The position numbers and the translations under genes are program-made. 64,000 nt of DNA from Methanoplanus endosymbiosus (GTDB lineage: Archaea; Halobacteriota; Methanomicrobia; Methanomicrobiales; Methanomicrobiaceae), in the NCBI RefSeq assembly GCF_024662215.1, contig NZ_CP096115.1, positions 2,554,935 to 2,618,934 of the forward strand, given 5' to 3'. Below are positions 33,015 through 41,632 of the stretch, in pieces. The stretch's first letter is position 1; the number at the start of each line of letters is the position of its first letter. Below the pieces are notes generated by a model. The model was not told where the DNA came from. It worked only from the letters and a program-made list of their open reading frames with translations, and made no database searches.

Positions 33015-33087
33015 GCCCAGTTAGTGTAGTGGCCTATCATGCAGCCCTGTCACGGCTGCGACACGGATTCGAATTCCGTACTGGGCG
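33015..33087 (+). tRNA. tRNA-Asp (GTC), copy 2
   Basis: Identical over all 73 bases to the copy at 32283-32355. Upstream and downstream sequences differ from the other copies, apart from a shared TA after the tRNA. A weak TATA-like 'gattatctaatatgg' lies about 25-35 bases upstream, so it may be transcribed on its own. A T-rich stretch follows. Confidence 0.95.
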
Positions 33088-33287
33088 TAATCCTTTTAAT
33101 TTTAAGATTTCATTATTATCTTCTGAACTTATGTTCTCTGTCTGTTCTCTTTTTCTGTCACAGTTTTACTGAATTATCCTTTTCTGATCTTCTTTTCCGT
33201 ATTTTGCATTCTGTTTTAAGTCCTTTGTTCCTTTTTGGGTGCTTTAAATTAGGTGCACAGTAAATATTGATCCCTGTTGGCGAAAGC

Positions 33288-34244
33288 ATGAATAATAATA
33301 AAAATTACAGGCATCTCTTCGGCCCTGTTCCTTCACGGAGGCTTGGAATCTCCCTTGGAATAGATCTTGTGCCGCTGAAGACATGCAGCTATAACTGCAT
33401 ATACTGCGAATGCGGGAGAACAACCCTCCTTACTACAGAGAGGCATGAGTATGTCCCCATCGCAGAGGTTAAAGAAGAGCTTTATTCGTACCTTTCAGGC
33501 TCTCCCACGCTCGATTTCATCACATTTTCAGGTTCCGGTGAGCCGACGCTTCACAGCGGAACGGGTGAGATCTGCCGTTATATTAAGAGTTCATTCCCTG
33601 GTTACAGGGTGGCTCTTCTCACCAACGGAAGTCTCTTCTATGATAAGGGTGTCAGGGATGAGGTCCTGGATATGGATGTGATCGTCCCGTCACTTGATTC
33701 TGCAACAGAAGCCGGGTTTATGAAGATTGACCGTCCATGCAGTTCACTGAATGTGGATGAGATCATCACCGGGCTTGTGGACCTGAGAAAGGAGTTTTCC
33801 GGAGAAATATGGCTTGAGATATTTGTTGTTCCGGGGATAAACGATACAGAGGAGGAGATCTCCGCCCTTTCAGAGGCAGTGCAGAAAATCGCGCCGGAGA
33901 GGGTTCAGCTCAATACACTCGACCGCCCCGGAGTGGTTGGCTGGATCAGGGCGGCAACGGACGTGGAGATGGAGAAGTTTGCGGCAGGTCTTGATTACGA
34001 AGGAACGGAGATCACAGGCAGGCCCTCGTCACGATCGGGTATAGGCAGTTTTTCGGGTGATGCAATGGAGAGCATAATGCAGACAGTAAGCCGCAGACCC
34101 TGCACTGTTGAGGATCTGGCTTCTGTCCTTGAACTCCATCCAAATGAGATAAATAAGTATATCCAGCTCCTTATCGAGGAGGGAAAAATCCGGGATAAAA
34201 GAGGAGATCGCGGGATTTTTTTCATGAGTTCTGAAGATAACTGA
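33288..34244 (+). CDS. Radical SAM protein with C-terminal winged helix
   Basis: A protein of 318 residues. The [4Fe-4S] motif CxxxCxxC is in 'LKTCSYNCIYCECGRTT' near residue 30, after the family start 'HLFGPVPSRRLGISLGIDLV'. 'ITFSGSGEPTLHSGTGEI' is the glycine-rich AdoMet part. The last 70 residues form a winged helix ('RRPCTVEDLASVLELHPNEI'). This is the COG0731-like group of archaeal and bacterial radical SAM proteins of unknown substrate. I chose ATG 33288; the frame also has a TTG seven codons earlier. A run of T follows the gene. Confidence 0.88.
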   Translation: MNNNKNYRHLFGPVPSRRLGISLGIDLVPLKTCSYNCIYCECGRTTLLTTERHEYVPIAEVKEELYSYLSGSPTLDFITFSGSGEPTLHSGTGEICRYIKSSFPGYRVALLTNGSLFYDKGVRDEVLDMDVIVPSLDSATEAGFMKIDRPCSSLNVDEIITGLVDLRKEFSGEIWLEIFVVPGINDTEEEISALSEAVQKIAPERVQLNTLDRPGVVGWIRAATDVEMEKFAAGLDYEGTEITGRPSSRSGIGSFSGDAMESIMQTVSRRPCTVEDLASVLELHPNEINKYIQLLIEEGKIRDKRGDRGIFFMSSEDN

Positions 34245-34459
34245 AATATTTTTTTAAATATCATCTCCCATGAAACATTATCATCAAACGTCCTGATGTT
34301 TCATCCATTATCTGTGTGCAGGCAGAAATGCCGGCACATGGGGTGGGTGACTTTTTTGGGATGGCTTATCTGTGTAATGTCTGAGCGCAGCGGACTGCAA
34401 ATGCAATGCTTAAATAATCAGAACCTCCAATATGTGATGCTGATTTACAGCATACATCT

Positions 34460-34532
34460 GCCCAGTTAGTGTAGTGGCCTATCATGCAGCCCTGTCACGG
34501 CTGCGACACGGATTCGAATTCCGTACTGGGCG
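34460..34532 (+). tRNA. tRNA-Asp (GTC), copy 3
   Basis: Identical over 73 bases to the copies at 32283 and 33015. A TATA-like 'tgcttaaataatcag' lies at 34407-34421, and further AT-rich sequence follows. The condensation-domain gene begins 51 bases after its end. Confidence 0.95.
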
Positions 34533-34583
34533 TATTTCTTTTTGATAATCTCTTTATCTGATATAGTCCATTATCTTCTGTAT

Positions 34584-35957
34584 ATGCCAGATACACATAA
34601 TTCCGGTTTTAATCAGAATTTTAACTATGATCCAGCTTCCGGACATAAATGTCGTTTTACCGCAGAACCGTTTGATATATTCAATGTATTCTTTGAGAGA
34701 ATATATGACCCGACAATGCACCTCATGGTGCATTACTCCGGCAGGGTGGATGAGGAAATTCTCAGGAGATCAGTTCTCCTCACACTTGAGTCCATACCTT
34801 TCCTCTCAACTGCATTTGTAGAGTCAGATAAGGAGTGCTTCTGGGAGAGGATAGATCCTGAAAGACTCCCTGAGGCATTTGTACTTCACAGGGGCTGTTC
34901 CTCTGAAGAAATTCCGCCCGGAAAACCCCCAAAACCTCTTGATGTACGATCCGGTCCACAAATCAGGGTTGATCTTTTCAGACCGGAAAAATCAGGAGGT
35001 GACCTGATAACCATAACCTGCCACCACGGCGCAATGGATGCACGTGGTCTGGCCGATATATCCGGATACATATTTACGGTTTACAGGGAGTTATGCAGGG
35101 ACTCCGGGTTCAGACCGGAAATTATGACTCCTGATCGTTCTCTGGCCCGGATCTATGAAATATATCCGGATTCCGTTTTAAAAGATGCACTCTCAGAAGA
35201 AGAGACGATAACCGACACCTGGAATTTCCCCTTTCTGTACCATGGACGCGGTGAGAGGAGAATTGCAAGGAGGGACTTTAGCCCGGAGAGGCTCTCAGAG
35301 GCAAAGGAGGTATGCAGGAGGTGCGGCGGTACAGTAAACGACCTTCTGATTGCAGTCTTCTTTCTGGCATTCTTCAGGGCCAGGGATGACCCTTCAGACG
35401 AAAACCGGACGAATGCCCTGCTGACCTCTGCTGACCTCCGGAGATATATTCCGGATATTGAAGACTGCTCACCGGCAAACCTCTCGGTGGCATATGAGAT
35501 TTCAGTGATAACCGGGAGTAATTCCGGCATTGAAGAAATTCTGCCCGGAATAATTGCAGTGACAAAGGAGAGGAAGGAAAATTATGTCGGGCTTGGTTCA
35601 GTCCTCTTCTACAGAAATCTCTATGACAAAGGTATTCCCCGGATAAAAGAGTTCTTTGACGGTATGATCTCGTCATACCATGAGTCAGAACTCAAAAATC
35701 CGGTTCTATCCAATATCGGTGTAATTTCCGGGGAAAAATTCAGCAGTATTCCGGGAATCAATGGTGAGCTTCTCAGCCCTTATGACGTATGCTTTCTTCC
35801 GGTTGTCTGCTATCCTCCCGGATTTCTTCTTACCGCTTCAACATTCAACGGCACTCTCTCTGTACTGACCGGCTATGAATCCGGCCCGTACGTGGAGGCT
35901 GACATAAACCGGTTCATGGAGGCATTTGATGATTTATTTCCGGGGTCACAAAAATAA
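34584..35957 (+). CDS. Condensation-domain / acyltransferase-like protein
   Basis: A protein of about 457 residues of the chloramphenicol acetyltransferase-like superfamily. The catalytic HHxxxDG motif of condensation domains is present as 'TCHHGAMDARGL' near residue 155, with Ala replacing the usual Gly after Asp. 'VNDLLIAVFFLAFFRAR' and a DFGWG-like C-terminal region ('SPYDVCFLPVVCYPPGFLLT') fit the fold. It is a stand-alone enzyme without carrier or adenylation domains, so the acyl donor and acceptor are unknown. I chose ATG 34584; the longer frame would use TTG within the tRNA terminator. It resembles the alcohol acetyltransferase/PapA group. Confidence 0.78.
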   Translation: MPDTHNSGFNQNFNYDPASGHKCRFTAEPFDIFNVFFERIYDPTMHLMVHYSGRVDEEILRRSVLLTLESIPFLSTAFVESDKECFWERIDPERLPEAFVLHRGCSSEEIPPGKPPKPLDVRSGPQIRVDLFRPEKSGGDLITITCHHGAMDARGLADISGYIFTVYRELCRDSGFRPEIMTPDRSLARIYEIYPDSVLKDALSEEETITDTWNFPFLYHGRGERRIARRDFSPERLSEAKEVCRRCGGTVNDLLIAVFFLAFFRARDDPSDENRTNALLTSADLRRYIPDIEDCSPANLSVAYEISVITGSNSGIEEILPGIIAVTKERKENYVGLGSVLFYRNLYDKGIPRIKEFFDGMISSYHESELKNPVLSNIGVISGEKFSSIPGINGELLSPYDVCFLPVVCYPPGFLLTASTFNGTLSVLTGYESGPYVEADINRFMEAFDDLFPGSQK

Positions 35958-36148
35958 GGTCTGAATGTCCGGAATTATCTGAAATCTGGATATAATATAT
36001 TAAAATAATTGTAATTGGCAGAATAATTCACATATGTTTTTATTGTGATGTGCAGAAATGATTGCCATATGTGTGAGGAATCGTGATGATTTGCCCCAAT
36101 CCGGCCTTAACAGGATAATTTTATATTCCACAGTTCAATACTAATACA

Positions 36149-36616
36149 ATGTCAGTACAGGATCAGATAATTCTCAATGTTGAGCTTCTCAGGAATCCTT
36201 CAAAGGATACAAGAAAAAGGGCGGCTGAAAATCTTGCCGGATTTGGATCAAAGTCAGTTATAAGTCTGATCCCTCTTCTTGACGACAAAGACTGGATTGT
36301 CAGATATCGTGCAGCTGAGGCCCTTGGCATGATTGCCGATGACAGATCAATAAGCCCTCTGCTCGCCTGCCTCAGGGATGAAAAGGATCATGTGCGGTAT
36401 ATGTCTGCAAAAAGCCTGGGGGAATTTGGAATTCCTGAGATTGGGATAGCCTTAATTCCGCTTTTAAAAGACGAAAATGACTATGTCAGAAAGATTACCG
36501 CTGCTTCCATAAAGAAATCCGGCAGCCCTACAGCGACAGAAGAGATAAGAAAAGCGCTTTCTGTGGAGAGAGATCCTGCTGTCGCTGAAAAATTCCGCGA
36601 AATTCTTTCTGAGTAA
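36149..36616 (+). CDS. HEAT-repeat (PBS-lyase type) protein
   Basis: A 155-residue protein made of about four to five HEAT-like repeats of 30-31 residues, for example 'VISLIPLLDDKDWIVRYRAA' and 'ISPLLACLRDEKDHVRYMSA'. Such scaffolds bind other proteins. There is no catalytic motif. A TATA-like 'aattttatattcc' precedes it. It stands alone, and the partner is unknown. Confidence 0.88.
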   Translation: MSVQDQIILNVELLRNPSKDTRKRAAENLAGFGSKSVISLIPLLDDKDWIVRYRAAEALGMIADDRSISPLLACLRDEKDHVRYMSAKSLGEFGIPEIGIALIPLLKDENDYVRKITAASIKKSGSPTATEEIRKALSVERDPAVAEKFREILSE

Positions 36617-36649
36617 AATAATAAATTTCCTTTTTTCCGGCAAAAAAAA

Positions 36650-37432
36650 TTATAATATAAAATTATTTTTCATATCTTCCATACTTTTGTATGATGTGCA
36701 GTCAAGTGTGAGCGGAGTTACTGATATATTTCCTTTTGACACAGCATTAACATCCGTTCCTTCCTCTGCCACTTCATACAGCGGGCCGTTTATCCAGAAA
36801 TAGGGTTTTCCCCTTGGATCAAGTCTCTTCTCAACTCCGGTCTCAAAGAGCTTCTCTGCAAGCCTTGTAATTTCATATCCACCTTTGATCACGCTTGGGA
36901 TATTGACGTTGATTACATCCGCGCCTTTTGGGAACCCCTCAGAGATCAGTTTTTTGCAGACCGTTTTTATGACATCCTTTGCATTTTCAAAGTTCTTTGA
37001 ATAAAATCCGGGGTCGTCAAATTTGTCTGCCTGATCCTCAACCTGAAGTGAGAAGGCAACCGCAGGATAGTTGTGGTTTGCCGCCTCAAGTGCAGCACCT
37101 ACTGTTCCTGAGGTCATTACCGACTCAAAGGAGAGGTTTTCACCTATGTTAACTCCGGATACAACCAGGTCTGGTTTTATTTCCAGTGCATACAGTCCTA
37201 TTATAACCGAATCGGTCGGTTTACCACCGACAGAATATGCCTCATTTCCGTTTATTGTAATACGGTTGACCCTGATTGGTTCAAATATTGATATTGATCT
37301 GCCGACAGCACTCTGCTGTGTTGACGGTGCGACAACGATCACCTCGGCGAATTCAGAGAGGGCATCATATGCTGCCCACAGTCCTGTTGATGTAACTCCG
37401 TCATCGTTTGTAAGTAAAATTTTCGGCTTCAT
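36650..37432 (-). CDS. surE: 5'/3'-nucleotidase SurE
   Basis: A 260-residue Mg-dependent phosphatase. The start 'MKPKILLTNDDGVTSTGLWA' holds the DD metal site; 'VVAPSTQQSAVGRSISIFEP' and 'DLVVSGVNIGENLSFESVMT' are the further SurE motifs. It removes phosphate from nucleoside monophosphates, perhaps under stress. It converges with the HEAT-repeat gene 33 bases away. Confidence 0.95.
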   Translation of the reverse strand: MKPKILLTNDDGVTSTGLWAAYDALSEFAEVIVVAPSTQQSAVGRSISIFEPIRVNRITINGNEAYSVGGKPTDSVIIGLYALEIKPDLVVSGVNIGENLSFESVMTSGTVGAALEAANHNYPAVAFSLQVEDQADKFDDPGFYSKNFENAKDVIKTVCKKLISEGFPKGADVINVNIPSVIKGGYEITRLAEKLFETGVEKRLDPRGKPYFWINGPLYEVAEEGTDVNAVSKGNISVTPLTLDCTSYKSMEDMKNNFIL

Positions 37433-37664
37433 AACCCGTTTTTAGTTGTGACCTCAGAAATATTAAATGGGTGGTTTTTACGGGTTTTTTCCTCCTCCGG
37501 ATAACCGGACATTCAGAATCAGCTGGCAGCATAAAATCCTGACAGCATTCCGGAGTACAGCGGCGGTGCCACAACTTCATCGCGGCTCTTTGTTTGTAAT
37601 AATGCCGGCAAAATTCCGGTAAGGATCGTCATCCTAATTTCATTTTAGCCGGAATAATTATTCA

Positions 37665-38552
37665 ATGAAGGCCCTCGTTGCCGAATATACGGTATTCAAT
37701 GAACCTGATCTTGCACCTGAGGGTGCGGCTATGCTTAAGGTACTCTCAGAAAGTTTTGAGAGATGCGGATATGAGGTTCTATCCCCTGAAAAGGGCGATT
37801 TTTCCGAAGAATTAAAGCGCCTTGCGCCGCTCTGCGATGTTGGTATTGTGGTTGCCCCAGATGATATCTTAGGCAGATTTACAAAAATTGTTGAGGATAA
37901 TACCCGAAGTCTCGGCTGCGGCAGCCTCAATATTGCCATATGCTCCAATAAGCAAAGAACAGGGGATATACTTACAATGCACGGTATAGCTGTCCCGCGT
38001 GAGCTTGATTTCGGGATGCGCATCATAAAGAAGGTCAAAGGTGTGGACGGGCAGAATATGCGCCTTTCAGACGGTGTTTCCGGTGAGGATGAATTCGGGC
38101 AGGAGTACATCGAGGGTGAGCATATCAGCGTCAGCCTTGTCGGAAGCCGGGTTGTCGGAGATACCTGCAATTCATACAGCGGAAGGCCGCCGCTTCTCCT
38201 TGCGCTGAACAGGCAGTACATTGAGAGAACAGAGGACGGACATTACAGATACCTCGGCGGTGAGACACCTGTGGAGCATCCAAGGGCGGATGAGATCACG
38301 GAAACGGCGGTAAAAGCGCTCAATGTCCTCGGATGTCAGGGCTATACCGGAGTTGACGTTGTGGTTGCCGATAAGATCTATGTTGTCGATGTGAACCCCC
38401 GGCCCACCACAAGCCTTGTCGGCATAGCTGAGGTTATGGAGGAGGAGATAGCCGATATTCTTGTCGAGTCATCCAGAGGAAATATCCCTGCTGAGGTTCA
38501 CCTCAGCGGCAGAGTCTCCTTCAACACAACAGGTGAGGTGAAGAGACTTTGA
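37665..38552 (+). CDS. mfnD: Tyramine--L-glutamate ligase of methanofuran synthesis
   Basis: A 295-residue ATP-grasp enzyme that joins tyramine to glutamate in methanofuran synthesis. The start 'MKALVAEYTVFNEPDLAPEG' and the ATP-grasp core 'GQEYIEGEHISVSLVGSRVV' and 'DVVVADKIYVVDVNPRPTTS' (metal-binding Asp/Asn) match MfnD. It is followed directly by mfnF, and both form an operon. The tyramine comes from MfnA, not found in this window. Confidence 0.9.
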   Translation: MKALVAEYTVFNEPDLAPEGAAMLKVLSESFERCGYEVLSPEKGDFSEELKRLAPLCDVGIVVAPDDILGRFTKIVEDNTRSLGCGSLNIAICSNKQRTGDILTMHGIAVPRELDFGMRIIKKVKGVDGQNMRLSDGVSGEDEFGQEYIEGEHISVSLVGSRVVGDTCNSYSGRPPLLLALNRQYIERTEDGHYRYLGGETPVEHPRADEITETAVKALNVLGCQGYTGVDVVVADKIYVVDVNPRPTTSLVGIAEVMEEEIADILVESSRGNIPAEVHLSGRVSFNTTGEVKRL

Positions 38553-38560
38553 AAGGCGGT

Positions 38561-39502
38561 ATGAGTCCGGAGTCTGTCATTGGTATAGATGTCGGCGGTG
38601 CAAACCTCAAGATTGTGGACGGCAGGGATGTTGTCATTCACTACTGCCCCATGTGGCAGGACTCTCCCTTAACTGAACTTCTGAGCATCTATTCGGATAA
38701 GACTGCGGCGGTTGTGATGAGCGGTGAGCTTGCAGACGGATTTCCGGATAAAAACGCAGGGATAGAATATATCGTAAAATCTGTCAGAGACGCAGTGCCT
38801 GACTCATATTTCTACGGCATGGACGGGGAATTTCATACCTCTCCTGACCGCTCTCTTGCGGCTGCGAACTGGCTTGCATCTGCTGATTATCTGAGGAATG
38901 AATACCCTTCATCCCTGCTTGTGGATATGGGCAGCACGACTGTCGATATAATTCCCTTAAATTCCTTTGAAAATCTTAAAGGGATGACTGATCTTGACCG
39001 GCTCAGAGAAGGTTACCTTGTATATTCAGGCACACTCCGGACAACAGTTCCGGCAGTGATCAGGTCAGCCTCCGTAAACGGCATCTGTACGCCTGTGAGC
39101 AGCGAATATTTCGCACAGAGTGCTGATGTACATCTTGTCCTTGGTAACATCTCTGAGAGCGACTATACATCTCCTGCGGCAGATGGTGCGGGCACAGACT
39201 GCAACTCCTCGCTCAGAAGGCTTGCAAGGGTTGTATGTTCAGATCTCTGTGAGATTGGAGAGGATGGTGCGCTTGATATTGCACGTGATTTCTATAAGAA
39301 GCAGATGGAGATCATAGGCGTGGCAGTCAGGGATGCTATGGACAGTACAGGATGTGACTCAATAATTTCAGGCGGGATCGGCTCACATATCATTGTAAAT
39401 GAGTTTGGCGGGCTTGATCTCCGGAAAGAGTCCAGAAAACTATCTGATGCACTGCCTGCCTTTGCTGTCAGGGAGGTGGCGCTACGCAGAGGGGAGTTTT
39501 AA
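38561..39502 (+). CDS. mfnF: Methanofuran synthesis protein MfnF
   Basis: A protein of about 313 residues of the sugar-kinase/hydantoinase-like ASKHA fold (COG1548). 'VIGIDVGGANLKIVDGRDVV' is the first phosphate loop, 'SLLVDMGSTTVDIIPLN' the second, and 'SIISGGIGSHIIVNEFGG' the adenosine motif. MfnF joins the furan and the gamma-glutamyltyramine parts of methanofuran. I chose ATG 38561 with a GGCGG site close upstream; a TTG at 38549 overlaps the mfnD stop. It is the second gene of the mfnD operon. Confidence 0.9.
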   Translation: MSPESVIGIDVGGANLKIVDGRDVVIHYCPMWQDSPLTELLSIYSDKTAAVVMSGELADGFPDKNAGIEYIVKSVRDAVPDSYFYGMDGEFHTSPDRSLAAANWLASADYLRNEYPSSLLVDMGSTTVDIIPLNSFENLKGMTDLDRLREGYLVYSGTLRTTVPAVIRSASVNGICTPVSSEYFAQSADVHLVLGNISESDYTSPAADGAGTDCNSSLRRLARVVCSDLCEIGEDGALDIARDFYKKQMEIIGVAVRDAMDSTGCDSIISGGIGSHIIVNEFGGLDLRKESRKLSDALPAFAVREVALRRGEF

Positions 39503-39516
39503 GCTTCATACTCCTG

Positions 39517-39711
39517 GTGGGATCACTGGGCATCAGTATTTTACTGCTGTACCTCGGATTTCCATTTTTTTTCATGTTCCTCTTTATTCCGCTGATTCCG
39601 CTATTCGGCAGGGAAAAAAGAGAAGAGAAAATCTGCCCCCTCTGTGGTTACCGGACATCCGGTGATGAAATATTCTGCCCGTATGATGCGGAGCCGCTGA
39701 AGGAGTCCTGA
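39517..39711 (+). CDS. Small membrane protein with a C-terminal zinc ribbon
   Basis: A 64-residue protein with one strongly hydrophobic N-terminal segment (about residues 4-30, 'LLLYLGFPFFFMFLFIPLIP') and a C-terminal zinc ribbon 'KICPLCGYRTSGDEIFCPYD'. The start used is GTG 39517, 15 bases after mfnF, on the same strand. It may be a membrane-bound adaptor. The function is unknown. Confidence 0.7.
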   Translation: MGSLGISILLLYLGFPFFFMFLFIPLIPLFGREKREEKICPLCGYRTSGDEIFCPYDAEPLKES

Positions 39712-39737
39712 GGATGATGAAGGATAACTTTCGTTTT

Positions 39738-40274
39738 TTAAAAATGCCTCTCTGAAATCATCTGCATAATTGCCGGCATTCCCATCCCCGAATTGTCGGG
39801 AAATCCGACATTTGCAAGATTTAACAGTGATGCCGGGAAGAAAATGCCGTGCATCTCGACCGCGGGAGGCATATTCAGATCTGCGGATGCGTAATTTCCC
39901 ACAGATGAAGGGCTGAGATATATGTGCAGATGCTTAAGAATTCTTGAAATGTGGGTGTATGAATACCTGTCCCGGTTTGCAAGGCAGAAATCCACAACCG
40001 GTGCACCCACCCTTATCTCCGGATAAAAAGGTTCATCGGCGTAAACCAGCCTGCCGCATTCCCTGCACCTGAACCGTTTAACTTTGACATAGACCGGGAT
40101 TCTGTTATCTCTGTAAATTCTTGTTGCAAATTTCTTTCTTTTGAAGTCATGCGTGATCAGTTTTCCTGCACAATACGGACACATGTCAGCATTCTCAAAA
40201 ATTTTCCCGTCAATGCCGGATATTCCTGAATCTATGAGCTGAATGAGCATTGGTGGAATCTTTACATCCTTCAT
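39738..40274 (-). CDS. Zinc-ribbon protein of unknown function
   Basis: A 178-residue protein. The N-terminal half holds two CxxC pairs ('ADMCPYCAGKLITHDFKRKK' and 'VKRFRCRECGRLVYADEPFY'), and 'KKFATRIYRDNRIPVYVKVK' between them resembles the N-terminal zinc and linker region of ISL3-like or archaeal transposases. The next part 'RYSYTHISRILKHLHIYLSP' may be a helix-turn-helix. It has no DDE catalytic domain, so it could be a domesticated fragment of a transposase, or a regulator. It ends in Met- and Gly-rich residues. The upstream region is AT-rich. Confidence 0.65.
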   Translation of the reverse strand: MKDVKIPPMLIQLIDSGISGIDGKIFENADMCPYCAGKLITHDFKRKKFATRIYRDNRIPVYVKVKRFRCRECGRLVYADEPFYPEIRVGAPVVDFCLANRDRYSYTHISRILKHLHIYLSPSSVGNYASADLNMPPAVEMHGIFFPASLLNLANVGFPDNSGMGMPAIMQMISERHF

Positions 40275-40548
40275 ATTATGATGTTGTTTATATGGTTTTG
40301 ATATATAAACTCATTTTGCTGTTAATTTTTGAAGAATAGAGCGCCCCGGTTATCCGGGTGGGAATCAGATCTAAGTTTCATATCCGGCAAAATGATCTCT
40401 TTTACCATTATAATTGATGTAAATTCATTTTTTTAAAGATCCTGAATATGTTAATTTTTACCTGCCATCCTGTTTTTTGTTTATCACCACCCGTACTTTT
40501 TTATCTGAAATATTTGTATGAAAGTGCGTGTTTCATTTTTTAGTTAAT

Positions 40549-40588
40549 CAAACATGGTTTATATATTTAAATGGTTAACCTATGTTTG
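40549..40588 (+). promoter_or_regulatory. Inverted repeat around a TATA box upstream of fdhC
   Basis: CAAACATGG (40549-40557) and CCTATGTTTG (40579-40588) form an imperfect inverted repeat that encloses the AT-rich 'tttatatatttaaat', a strong archaeal TATA box. A factor bound here would control access of the basal factors. The promoter is about 165-205 bases before the fdhC ATG, giving a leader of about 160 bases. Bases 40275-40548 are otherwise AT-rich with no gene that I can support. Confidence 0.5.
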
Positions 40589-40657
40589 TTTTGGGTCGGG
40601 TTCGTTCAATATGCTGATTTGGACATTATACCTCAAATACTCCGGATAAATTGGAAA

Positions 40658-40669
40658 GATATTAATATC
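40658..40669 (+). promoter_or_regulatory. Perfect palindrome GATATTAATATC, second candidate fdhC promoter
   Basis: This 12-bp perfect palindrome is AT-rich and could be a second TATA box or an operator; it lies about 85 bases before the fdhC start, so a transcript from it would have a leader of about 60 bases. It may be a regulatory site. Confidence 0.4.
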
Positions 40670-40752
40670 ATCCTAAATTGATTCTTATCTGCCTACGAAA
40701 TGTGAGGTACGTTTGTTATTTCAATCAGGCATAACAATTTGGAGGAAATGTA

Positions 40753-41622
40753 ATGGTTTTTCATCCCCCAGCAACTATAATTGCTAAAACAGGAGATGCA
40801 GGAAAGGCTAAAGTTGGTCTTTCCATGCAGAATATGCTTCTTCGTGGCTTTATGGCCGGAGCATATATCGCAATGGGTGGAGCACTCGCAACAGTATGTG
40901 TTACTGGAACTGCAGCTTTCTTAGGTGCAGGTATGGCCAAGTTAATTCTTGGTGCTGTGTTCCCCGTCGGACTTATTATCATCGTGCTTACCGGTGCAGA
41001 ACTCTTTACCGGAGATGCAATGTTTGCACCAATGGCAGCTTTCATACACAGAGTCAGTTGGGCATCAGTGCTTAATTTGTGGGTATGGGTTTACATAGGA
41101 AACCTTATCGGATCTATTGTATTCGCTTATCTTATGACCTACGGTCCTCTCACTTCATGGAGTGCAGCAGGTGCAGGTACCGCAACAGCATTTGGTGTGA
41201 CTGCAGTAAGTATTGCAGCAGGAAAGACAAGTTACATCGGAATTGCAGCTCTATGGTCATGTTTCTGTAAAGCTATCTGCTGTAACTGGCTCGTTAACCT
41301 CGCAATTCTTCTTGCAATCTGTGCAGACGATGCAGTCGGCAAGTTCTTTGGAATCTGGTTCCCGATCATGGCTTTCGTTGCAACAGGATTTGAGCACTGT
41401 GTAGCAAATATGTACTTCATTCCAGCAGGTATTATGACATCATCCTACCTCACAGCAGATCAGGTAGCAGCAATCGGTCCTAAACTTGCAAACCTTAGCT
41501 GGATAACAATGTGGACAAACAACATCATAGTCGTTACAATCGGAAACATTGTCGGCGGTATGCTCTTTGTTGGTGTTCTCTACTGGATTGCATTCAGAAA
41601 AGATATTGAAGCAGCTAAGTAA
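40753..41622 (+). CDS. fdhC: Formate transporter FdhC
   Basis: A 289-residue integral membrane protein of the formate/nitrite transporter family with about six to seven hydrophobic segments. The family part 'GAELFTGDAMFAPMAAFIHR' near residue 77 and 'CNWLVNLAILLAICADDAVG' near residue 181 are clear. It imports formate for the fdhAB enzyme encoded 1.2 kb downstream. A strong ribosome site GGAGG (40741) lies seven bases before ATG. Two of the four CTGCAG sites seen in the window lie in this gene. Confidence 0.96.
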   Translation: MVFHPPATIIAKTGDAGKAKVGLSMQNMLLRGFMAGAYIAMGGALATVCVTGTAAFLGAGMAKLILGAVFPVGLIIIVLTGAELFTGDAMFAPMAAFIHRVSWASVLNLWVWVYIGNLIGSIVFAYLMTYGPLTSWSAAGAGTATAFGVTAVSIAAGKTSYIGIAALWSCFCKAICCNWLVNLAILLAICADDAVGKFFGIWFPIMAFVATGFEHCVANMYFIPAGIMTSSYLTADQVAAIGPKLANLSWITMWTNNIIVVTIGNIVGGMLFVGVLYWIAFRKDIEAAK

Positions 41623-41632
41623 ACGATTATAA

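Noticed and set aside
32852-33172. Open frame of 106 codons over tRNA-Asp copy 2
   Set aside because: It runs straight through a complete tRNA gene on the same strand and shows no recognisable protein pattern.
40337-40352. Short GC-rich stem CCCGG-TTAT-CCGGG upstream of the zinc-ribbon gene
   Set aside because: The stem is only five base pairs with no T run and no second element, so it is too weak to call a terminator or operator.
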